From NCBI GenBank assembly GCA_902462065.1, contig CABQAK010000033.1:1-27057 (forward strand): 27,057 nucleotides of DNA. Reading direction: 5' to 3'. The notes under the pieces were generated by a model. The model searched no databases. It was not told where the DNA came from and worked only from the letters and a program-made list of their open reading frames with translations. Position 1 is the first letter of the stretch, and each line of letters begins with the position of its first letter. This document shows, in pieces, positions 1 to 8,483 of the stretch. This stretch comes from an uncultured Collinsella sp. (GTDB lineage: Bacteria; Actinomycetota; Coriobacteriia; Coriobacteriales; Coriobacteriaceae). The translations under genes and the position numbers were made by a program.

Positions 1-62
1 AAAAGATCAAGTCGTCCTCGCAGACGCTCAAGCAGGAATACCTCGATACATACGAAGGATGA
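1..62 (+). CDS. 3' end of an unidentified CDS (partial)
   Basis: The third forward frame is open from the window edge and ends at a TGA at 60-62, giving a C-terminal tail KIKSSSQTLKQEYLDTYEG. Its codon use resembles the neighbouring genes, and it ends well before the rpmE promoter. The tail is too short to assign a family; I do not recognise it. It could be chance, since only 19 codons are visible. Confidence 0.4.
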   Translation, partial: KIKSSSQTLKQEYLDTYEG

Positions 63-136
63 ATGTGGGGGAGTGTTCGGATGATAGTTGATATTCAAGG
101 GCCAGCTCGTGTCGTGCCGAAAAGACCGTGAACCTT

Positions 137-165
137 TTGTGGGACATGCGGCGCCGTGGTACCAT
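137..165 (+). promoter_or_regulatory. Candidate sigma-70-type promoter of rpmE
   Basis: A -35-like TTGTGG (137-142) and a -10-like TACCAT (160-165) are separated by 17 bases. They sit about 85 bases before the L31 start codon and just before a leader hairpin. Match by eye only. Confidence 0.45.
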
Positions 166-178
166 AGCCGAGTTTGTT

Positions 179-249
179 GTCTTGGTCGGAAACCAAGACG
201 CCTTATGCGCTGATCGGTAACCAGCGCCTGACCAATAAGGAGTCCTACC
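179..249 (+). promoter_or_regulatory. rpmE 5' leader with hairpin (possible L31 ribosomal leader)
   Basis: GTCTTGGT (179-186) pairs perfectly with ACCAAGAC (192-199) around a CGGAA loop, an 8-bp stem between the rpmE promoter and its ribosome binding site AAGGAGT (237-243). Leaders that bind excess ribosomal protein are known for many r-protein genes, and I recall L31 leader motifs being proposed for several actinobacterial lineages. Assigning this hairpin to such a motif is inference; it could be an ordinary 5' UTR stem. Confidence 0.4.
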
Positions 250-675
250 ATGAAGCAGGGTATCCATCCCCAGTATGTCGAGTGCACGGTGACGTGCTCC
301 TGCGGCAACACCTTCAAGACGCACGCTACCGTGTCCGAGATGAAGGTCGAGCTTTGCAACGAGTGCCACCCGTTCTACACCGGCCAGCAGAAGTTCGTCG
401 ACACCGGTGGACGCGTCCAGCGCTTCGCCGACAAGTTCGGTGGCGCCGCTGCCGCCCAGCTCAAGAAGGCTGAGGAGGCCAAGGCTGCCAAGGCCGCCAA
501 GGCTGCTGAGGCCGAGGCCGCTCGCAAGGCCGCCGCTGAGGCTAAGGCTGCCGAGAAGGCCAAGCGTGCTGCTAAGTTTGCCGAGGAGGCTGCCAAGCAG
601 GCCGCCGAGGCTCCCGCAGAGGCTCCCGTCGAGGAGGCCGCTGCCGAGGCCGAGACCACCGAGGCTGCTGAGTAA
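250..675 (+). CDS. rpmE: 50S ribosomal protein L31, with long C-terminal extension
   Basis: Large-subunit protein L31, which bridges the two ribosomal subunits. The start MKQGIHPQYVECTV and the zinc-ligand cysteines C16, C18, C36 and C39 mark the zinc-binding (C+) form; the FVDTGGRVQRFADKFG segment completes the normal domain by about residue 65. Bacterial L31 is usually near 70 residues; here the protein is 141, the second half being a low-complexity run of Ala, Lys and Glu (about 67-141), basic first and acidic at the end, expected to be helical or disordered. The start follows AAGGAGT by 6 bases. It is monocistronic by appearance: its own promoter and leader hairpin precede it and a strong terminator follows. 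Identity is secure; the function of the tail is unknown. Confidence 0.95.
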   Translation: MKQGIHPQYVECTVTCSCGNTFKTHATVSEMKVELCNECHPFYTGQQKFVDTGGRVQRFADKFGGAAAAQLKKAEEAKAAKAAKAAEAEAARKAAAEAKAAEKAKRAAKFAEEAAKQAAEAPAEAPVEEAAAEAETTEAAE

Positions 676-712
676 ATAGCTCGCCGCGGAATCACTCGCA
701 TTCATGGCATGA

Positions 713-752
713 GGGCCGTGCATCCATTTGGGTGCGCGGCCCTTTTCTTTTT
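713..752 (+). terminator. Intrinsic terminator of rpmE
   Basis: GGGCCGTGCATCC (713-725) pairs with GGGTGCGCGGCCC (730-742) with two G-U pairs and an ATTT loop, followed by TTTTCTTTTT. Confidence 0.85.
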
Positions 753-753
753 A

Positions 754-786
754 TTGGTGCAAGCTAACCTGTCCCCGTGGCACCAA
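754..786. repeat. Palindromic unit with ACCTGTCCCC loop (family A, diverged)
   Basis: TTGGTGC (754-760) and GCACCAA (780-786) are perfect inverted 7-mers enclosing AACCTGTCCCCGTG. The loop words resemble those of the two family A units at 815-853 and 12999-13042, but the stems are different. Confidence 0.4.
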
Positions 787-814
787 ATGGCAGAGAGACG
801 GCGTTTGCTCAGAT

Positions 815-853
815 AAAACCTGCCAAAATAAACCCGTTCCATTGCGGCAGGTT
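815..853. repeat. Palindromic repeat family A, copy 1
   Basis: AACCTGCC (817-824) and GGCAGGTT (846-853) form a perfect 8-bp inverted repeat. The first 26 bases (815-840) match 13001-13026 at 23 of 26 positions, so this is a true dispersed repeat rather than a chance stem. It lies between rpmE and secA; no T-run follows, so it is not a typical terminator. Confidence 0.65.
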
Positions 854-982
854 GGTCATAGTTATTACGTGGCGGTCGAGCTCGACCGTATAGGCCGCGC
901 CTTGTTTGGCTAAAGTACAATCATCTGTGTTTAACTCGCCCGCAGCTGCACGGCGTGGGCGATGGCCAAAAAGGAAAACCAC

Positions 983-3789
<2,807 letters not shown>

Positions 3790-3790
<1 letters not shown>

Positions 3791-4938
3791 TGGCTGAGGC
3801 TTTAGAGGTAACGCCCGCCGAGCTGGACGCGTTCGCGGACCGGCTCGGCGAGGTCGAGTCGTATCTCCATCTGGACGAAAAGCGCACGCGCGTGACCGAG
3901 CTCGAGGCCAAAAGTGTTGCCCCTGGCTTTTGGGATGACGCCGACGCCGCCCGTGCCACCATGGAGGAGATCGCGCGTACCAAGGAAGATATCGCTGCCG
4001 TGGACACCGCGCGCGGCGAGCTTTCCGATGCCCGCGCCGCGCTGGAGCTTGCCGAGGAGATGGGGGATGACCCCGACGCCGCCGCCCTTCGCGAGGAGGC
4101 TGCCGCTACGGCAGAACGCCTGGCCCGCGCTATCGACGAGCTCGAGCTTTCGAGCTGGTTTACCGGTGAGTTCGATCACGGCGATGCTATTGTGACCATC
4201 AAGCCCGGACAGGGTGGTCTGGAGGCCCAGGACTGGACCTTCATGCTCTTTAAGATGTACATGAAGTACTGCCAGCGTCGCGGCTGGAAGGTCACCATCA
4301 ACGACTGTCCCGCGGCCGAGGTTATCGGCATTGACCGTGCGACCTTTACCGTCGAGGGCAAGGACGCATTTGGCATGCTGCGCGCCGAGGCCGGCGTCCA
4401 CCGCTTGGTTCGCATTAGCCCCACCGACGACAAGAAGCGCCGCCAGACCACGTTTGCCGGCGTCGAGGTCATCCCCGTGCTACCCGATGATATCGACATC
4501 GAGATCAGTCCCGATGACATCCGCGTGGACGTGTACCACGCGAGCGGCCCGGGCGGCCAGGGCGTTAACACAACCGACTCCGCCGTGCGCGTGACGCATT
4601 TCCCCAGCGGCATTGTGGTCACCTGCCAAAACGAGCGCAGCCAGATCCAGAACAAGGCCGCGTGCATGCAGATCCTCAAGGCTCGCCTGTACGAGATTGA
4701 GCTCGAGAAGCGTGCTGAGGCGCTCGATGAGATCCGCGGACCCAAGACCACGATTGGTTTTGGCAACCAGATTCGCAGCTACGTACTCTACCCGTACCAG
4801 ATGGTCAAGGACCTACGCACGGGCGTGGAGACCAGCAATGTCGAGGCCGTTCTTGACGATGGCGACCTGGACCCGTTTGTGATTGGCTATCACCGTTGGG
4901 CTACCGGCAATGCTGATGCGGAGACCCCGTCTGCCTAA
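3790..4938 (+). CDS. prfB: Peptide chain release factor 2 (RF2), SPT variant
   Basis: Class I release factor that reads UGA and UAA and triggers peptide release. The 382-residue protein has the catalytic GGQ (SGPGGQGVN, G255-Q257) and the RF2-type ending with QIRSYVLYPYQMVKD and TGVETSNVEAVLDGD-like segments. It reads through in a single frame: the in-frame UGA and programmed +1 shift found in many RF2 genes are absent. The anticodon-like tripeptide that is SPF in well-studied RF2 proteins reads S210-P211-T212 here (RISPTDDKKRRQT). The start ATG overlaps the secA stop by one base and has no separate strong ribosome binding site, which fits coupled translation. RF2 rather than RF1 is supported by the TFAGVEVIPV and EISPDDIRVDVY segments. 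Confidence 0.95.
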
Positions 4939-4967
4939 ACCGTTCGGTTTATGTGGGGATGGATTAA

Positions 4968-4993
4968 AAACCTCCGAGCGGGGGTGGTTTTGT
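4968..4993 (+). terminator. Possible terminator after prfB
   Basis: AAAACC-T-CC pairs with GG-T-GGTTTT around a GAGCGGG-like loop, ending in a short T-run. A related CGGGGGTGGT word recurs at 5014-5023 within a second weak hairpin, so the region may have a structure other than a simple terminator. Confidence 0.4.
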
Positions 4994-5066
4994 ATCCAGA
5001 ACATACCCTGCACGGGGGTGGTATTTGTTGGGCGAATCGGTAGAATCGAATACAAGAAGAAGTTCA

Positions 5067-5094
5067 AAGCGCATCCGATGGGGTGCGCTTTTTT
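5067..5094 (+). terminator. Terminator-like hairpin abutting the yitT ribosome binding site
   Basis: AAGCGCATCC (5067-5076) pairs with GGGTGCGCTT (5081-5090) with one G-U pair and a GATG loop, followed by a run of six T (5089-5094). The Shine-Dalgarno AAGGAGG of the next gene begins at 5096. It is either the end of the secA-prfB transcript or an attenuator within the next gene's leader. Confidence 0.7.
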
Positions 5095-5106
5095 GAAGGA
5101 GGCAGC

Positions 5107-5997
5107 ATGGCATATCGTCTGGACATCAAGCGCATTCTTTCGATGAACTTCTTTCACGATCTGCCCCAGATCATGTTGGGGTGTGCCTTGGCCGGCATCG
5201 CGACCGACCTGTTTTTGATTCCCAACGGTCTTGCCGCCGGTGGCGTTACGGGCCTTGCGACTATTATCCAGGCGGTCGGCGCAGCGCGAGGCGTGTCGCT
5301 TCCCGTCGGTATCCAGACCATCGTGATGAATGCCTTGCTGTTGCTGATCGTTATGCGCGAGGGCGGCATGTTCTATGTGGTGCAGACGGCGACGGGCTTT
5401 GTGCTTCTGGGCTTCTTTACCGATCTGTTTGCCCCGTTTGTAGCGCCTCTGGCACATGCAGGCCTGATGCTTCCCGCTATGTGGGGCGGCATTATCACGG
5501 GCATCGGTTACGGCATGGTGTTGCGCGCCGGCGCCAACACCGGCGGCTCGGACACGATTGGCCAAATCATCTCGCGTAACACCTCACTGCCGGTGGGCTC
5601 GACCGTCATGGCAATCGACGTTGCCGTGTGTGCGGCATCGGCCCCGGTCTTCTCGCTCGAAAATGCTCTGTACGCAGGACTTTCGATGGTGATTAGCGGC
5701 TATGTGATCGATGCCGTGGTCGATGGCGGCAATAAGCGTCGTATGGTGCTCATCATCTCGGATAATTTCCCCGATATCGCGGCCGACATCATGTATGGTC
5801 TGGGACGCGGCTGCACCAAGTTTAGGGCGACCGGTATGTATTCGGGCATCGAGAAGCCGGTGATCATGGTGATCGTTAGCCGTCGAGAGCTCAACACCCT
5901 TAAAACGATCGTGCGCGAACGCGATCCTCACGCCATTGTGACGGTTGCCGACGTTACGGAAGCCTTCGGTGAGGGATTCAAGGACATTAACGCGTAG
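5107..5997 (+). CDS. YitT family membrane protein (DUF161 + DUF2179)
   Basis: A 296-residue integral membrane protein of the YitT family, whose transport role is not established. It begins DIKRILSMNFFHDLPQIMLG and shows about six hydrophobic segments through residue 200, including the family's conserved IPNGLAAGGVTGLATI near 38-53 and GANTGGSDTIGQII near 147-160. A soluble DUF2179 tail follows (RRMVLIISDNFPDIAADI, GRGCTKFRATGMYSG). The start is fixed by AAGGAGG (5096-5102), 4 bases before ATG 5107. Its ribosome binding site is directly downstream of a terminator-like hairpin, so expression may depend on readthrough or attenuation. The next gene on the same strand begins about 200 bases later and seems to be a separate unit. 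Confidence 0.88.
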   Translation: MAYRLDIKRILSMNFFHDLPQIMLGCALAGIATDLFLIPNGLAAGGVTGLATIIQAVGAARGVSLPVGIQTIVMNALLLLIVMREGGMFYVVQTATGFVLLGFFTDLFAPFVAPLAHAGLMLPAMWGGIITGIGYGMVLRAGANTGGSDTIGQIISRNTSLPVGSTVMAIDVAVCAASAPVFSLENALYAGLSMVISGYVIDAVVDGGNKRRMVLIISDNFPDIAADIMYGLGRGCTKFRATGMYSGIEKPVIMVIVSRRELNTLKTIVRERDPHAIVTVADVTEAFGEGFKDINA

Positions 5998-6205
5998 AGC
6001 CGGCTTCGTTCCATCCAAAAGACGTTCACATTGATAAACCGTTTCATCTGCGGTTCTGCCTGCTAAATTGTTCAAATACTGATAAAAAACTCTGGTAAAG
6101 CCATCAGTTTCCAGCATAATGAATGACGTACGTGCATTGCGGCTGTGTTGGGATTACCTTCGGTGCCGTGCGCATCTTGTCTTAAGAGGATGAAAGGAAG
6201 GCACA

Positions 6206-7036
6206 ATGAGCGACGAAGAGCTCAAAAAGGTTGCCAACGAGGTAAGGAAGGGCATCGTCACCGGCGTGCACGCTGCCAAGTCTGGCCATCCGGGCGGTTC
6301 GCTCGGCGCTGCCGACATTATGACCTATCTGTACTTTGAGGAAATGAACGTCGACCCGGCCGATCCCCGCAAGGCCGATCGCGACCGCTTTGTGCTCTCC
6401 AAGGGCCATTGCGCTCCGGGCCTGTACGCCGTGCTCGCCGAGCGCGGGTTCTTCCCCAAGGAGGACCTCGAGACGCTGCGCCACATTGGCAGCCACCTGC
6501 AGGGTCACCCCAACATGAACGACACTCCGGGCGTTGACATGTCCACCGGCTCGCTCGGCCAGGGCATCTCCGCTGCCGTGGGCATGGCCGTTGCCGCCAA
6601 GCACTGGGGCGACGACTATCGCACCTACGCCCTGCTAGGCGACGGCGAGAGCGAGGAGGGCCAGGTCTGGGAGGCCGCCATGTTTGCCGGCAACCAGCAG
6701 CTCGACAACCTCTGTGTGATCGTCGACCACAACGGCCTGCAGATCGACGGTCCCGTCGAGGAGGTCAACGACCCCATGCCGCTCGCCGACAAGTTCCGCG
6801 CCTTTAAGTTCCACGTGGTGGAGCTTGCCGACGGCAACGATTTCGATCAGATCCGCGCCGCCTTTGCCGAGGCTCGCGCTACCAAGGGCCAGCCGACCGC
6901 CATTATCGCCGAGACCCTGAAAGGCAAGGGCGTGTCCTTTATGGAGAACCAGGTTGGTTGGCACGGCAAGGCCCCCAACGATGAACAGTTTGAGCAGGCC
7001 ATGGCAGAGCTCACGGCCGCCGGAGAGGAGCTCTAG
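6206..7036 (+). CDS. Transketolase, N-terminal (TPP-binding) subunit
   Basis: First half of a split transketolase, moving two-carbon units between sugar phosphates in the non-oxidative pentose phosphate pathway. The 276-residue protein carries the thiamine diphosphate domain: SGHPGG (26-31), SKGHCAPGLYA (65-75), the metal/TPP motif GDGESEEGQ (145-153) with the distal N176, and a C-terminal KGKGVSFMEN segment. It lacks the pyrimidine-binding domain, which is supplied by the next gene. The start follows AAAGGAAGG closely. The downstream partner begins one base after its TAG, so they are co-translated and should form a heteromeric enzyme. Two-gene transketolases are common in anaerobic gut bacteria and archaea, so this is not a frameshift. 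One-gene E. coli-type enzymes are about 660 residues. Confidence 0.94.
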   Translation: MSDEELKKVANEVRKGIVTGVHAAKSGHPGGSLGAADIMTYLYFEEMNVDPADPRKADRDRFVLSKGHCAPGLYAVLAERGFFPKEDLETLRHIGSHLQGHPNMNDTPGVDMSTGSLGQGISAAVGMAVAAKHWGDDYRTYALLGDGESEEGQVWEAAMFAGNQQLDNLCVIVDHNGLQIDGPVEEVNDPMPLADKFRAFKFHVVELADGNDFDQIRAAFAEARATKGQPTAIIAETLKGKGVSFMENQVGWHGKAPNDEQFEQAMAELTAAGEEL

Positions 7037-7037
7037 G

Positions 7038-7979
7038 ATGGCAGACGTCAAGAAAATCGCCACGCGTGTAAGCTACGGCGAGGCCCTCGTCGAGCTCGCC
7101 AACGAGCACGATGACTTTGTGGTCCTCGACGCCGATCTGGCCGCCGCCACGCAGACCGGTAAGTTCAAGGCGGCCTGCCCCGACCGCTTCTTCGACGTGG
7201 GTATCGCCGAGAGCAACCTGATGGGCGTCGCCGCCGGTATCGCAACCACCGGTCGCGTTGCCTTTGCGAGCACCTTTGCCATGTTCGCTGCCGGCCGCGC
7301 CTTTGAGCAGGTCCGCAACTCCATCGGCTACCCGCACCTCAACGTTAAGATCGGTGCCACGCACGCCGGTATCTCGGTGGGCGAGGACGGTGCCACACAC
7401 CAGTGCTGCGAGGATATCGCCCTCATGCGCGTCATCCCCGGCATGACCGTAATTGTTCCCGCCGACGACGTGGAGGCCCGCGCCGTGACGCGCGCCGCCT
7501 ACGAGTGCGACGGTCCGGTGTACATGCGCTTCGCCCGTTTGGCCTCGCCGGTTATCAACGACCCCGAGACCTACAAGTTCGAGTTGGGTAAGGGCATTGT
7601 CATGCGCGAGGGCGCCGATGTGACCATCATCGCCTGCGGCCTGATGGTCGGCGAGGCTCTCGAGGCCGCCGAGCAGCTCGCTGCCGAGGGCATCGACGCC
7701 GAGGTCATCAACATGCACACCATCAAGCCCATCGATGCCGACCTGATCGTCAAGAGCGCCACCAAGACCGGCCACGTCGTGACCGTCGAGGAGCACTCTG
7801 TGATCGGTGGCCTGGGCAGCGCCGTTGCCGACGTCCTGTGCGAGCAGTGCCCGACGCCGCTCAAGAAGATCGGCGTCAACGACACCTTCGGTGAGTCTGG
7901 CCCGGGTGCCGAGCTCCTGCACAAGTACGGCCTAGACGCCGCCAACATCGTGGCGACCACCAAGGAGTTCTTGGCATAA
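7038..7979 (+). CDS. Transketolase, C-terminal (pyrimidine-binding) subunit
   Basis: Second half of the split transketolase, 313 residues. It has the TPP pyrimidine-binding domain (VVLDADLAAATQT near 29-41; the catalytic-type glutamate in FFDVGIAESNLMG near 52-64; STFAMFAAGRAFEQVR near 78-93) and the C-terminal transketolase domain (VTIIACGLMVGEALEAAE, DAEVINMHTIKPID, VVTVEEHSVIGGLG). The start ATG 7038 is set by GGAGAGGAG at 7022-7030, 7 bases upstream; the frame is open further upstream but that part overlaps the partner gene and looks unlike protein. The gene ends with TAA and is followed by a strong terminator. Dihydroxyacetone synthase or DXP synthase are less likely given the partner's TPP domain and the two-gene layout. 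Confidence 0.94.
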   Translation: MADVKKIATRVSYGEALVELANEHDDFVVLDADLAAATQTGKFKAACPDRFFDVGIAESNLMGVAAGIATTGRVAFASTFAMFAAGRAFEQVRNSIGYPHLNVKIGATHAGISVGEDGATHQCCEDIALMRVIPGMTVIVPADDVEARAVTRAAYECDGPVYMRFARLASPVINDPETYKFELGKGIVMREGADVTIIACGLMVGEALEAAEQLAAEGIDAEVINMHTIKPIDADLIVKSATKTGHVVTVEEHSVIGGLGSAVADVLCEQCPTPLKKIGVNDTFGESGPGAELLHKYGLDAANIVATTKEFLA

Positions 7980-8027
7980 GGCAAGACGGATCTCAAGGAC
8001 TGCTTCGCCAGTACTATGGAAACCCGG

Positions 8028-8059
8028 CAGGGGCGCTCTCTTGGAGAGCGCCCCTGTTT
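8028..8059 (+). terminator. Terminator of the transketolase genes
   Basis: CAGGGGCGCTCTC (8028-8040) pairs perfectly with GAGAGCGCCCCTG (8044-8056) around a TTG loop, a 13-bp stem followed by TTTC. It lies about 50 bases after the TAA. Confidence 0.85.
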
Positions 8060-8060
8060 C

Positions 8061-8127
8061 AGTTGCGGTGAGATAAGGACTGATTAGGGCTTTTAACTGC
8101 TAAAACAGTCCCTATTTCACCGCAACT
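8061..8127. repeat. Palindromic repeat family B, copy 1
   Basis: A 22-nt left arm (8061-8082, beginning AGTTGCGGTGAGATAAGG) and right arm (8106-8127, ending TTTCACCGCAACT) are inverted repeats with 20 of 22 positions complementary. The right arm is identical, base for base, to that of the copy at 21855-21921. The unit follows directly after the transketolase terminator. Confidence 0.8.
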
Positions 8128-8263
8128 TCTAAAGAGGCCGTATCAAGCAGGATTTCTATTGGGATAAGGGCCCATCCCAACAAAGTGCAATTCAGACCCT
8201 CCCAAGCATGCATTTGCTGCACCTAATAGAAACGCGGCGACCTCTTAGTTACCGCAGGCCGGA

Positions 8264-8372
8264 CACAGGGTTACTCTCCAAATCTTTCCGCAGGACGGAG
8301 GAGCCCCTGCCGCGCGAAGCGCGCAGCGGGGGCTCCGACATGTCCGAGGACGATTTGGAGAGTAACCCTGTG
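8264..8372. repeat. 109-nt long inverted repeat element
   Basis: A perfect 21-bp inverted repeat (8264-8284, starting CACAGGGTTACTCTCC; 8352-8372) encloses a second GC-rich hairpin (8300-8316 with 8320-8336, one mismatch), with GGAC/GTCC (8293-8296/8342-8345) pairing between them. The whole forms a nearly continuous rod. No T-run follows. It could be a miniature mobile element, a structured RNA or a cruciform-forming site; only one copy is present here. Confidence 0.75.
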
Positions 8373-8483
8373 CCCGACCGACGGGATCCCTAAGCACGCC
8401 ATGCTTCTTATGTGCAGCAAAGCTAATGCTGCTAAAATACAAAGCGCTCATGTAGTTTAAACGCACGACGATAAGGAGCACCA

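Larger units (their letters stand above)
676..982 (+). other. Gene-free region rpmE-secA
   Basis: This 307-base stretch holds the rpmE terminator, two adjacent hairpin units (754-786 and 815-853, described separately) and the upstream region of secA. A -10-like TACAAT lies at 916-921 but I see no convincing -35 at 16-18 bases from it, so the secA promoter is unresolved. Short open frames here have no gene-like features. Confidence 0.6.
7980..8483. other. Gene-free, hairpin-rich region before ftsE
   Basis: These 504 bases hold no credible gene. They hold, in order, the transketolase terminator, a family B repeat (8061-8127), a stretch closed by TTTCTATT (8153-8160) and AATAGAAA (8225-8232) with an inner hairpin TTGGGAT/ATCCCAA (8159-8165/8174-8180), a 109-nt long inverted repeat (8264-8372), a small hairpin GCAGCA/TGCTGC near 8414-8432 and a -10-like TAAAAT (8433-8438) before ftsE. 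Short frames crossing it merely translate the repeats. Confidence 0.7.

Noticed and set aside
962..982. Upstream ATG of secA adding seven residues
   Set aside because: The later ATG at 983 has a clearly better ribosome binding site (AAGGA at 7 bases); the earlier one cannot be excluded.
6206..7979. Transketolase broken by a frameshift
   Set aside because: Each half has its own start and ribosome binding site and is a complete domain set, as in known two-gene transketolases.
8208..8393. A 61-codon plus-strand frame through the 109-nt inverted repeat
   Set aside because: It simply translates the repeat arms, has no ribosome binding site and no recognisable features.
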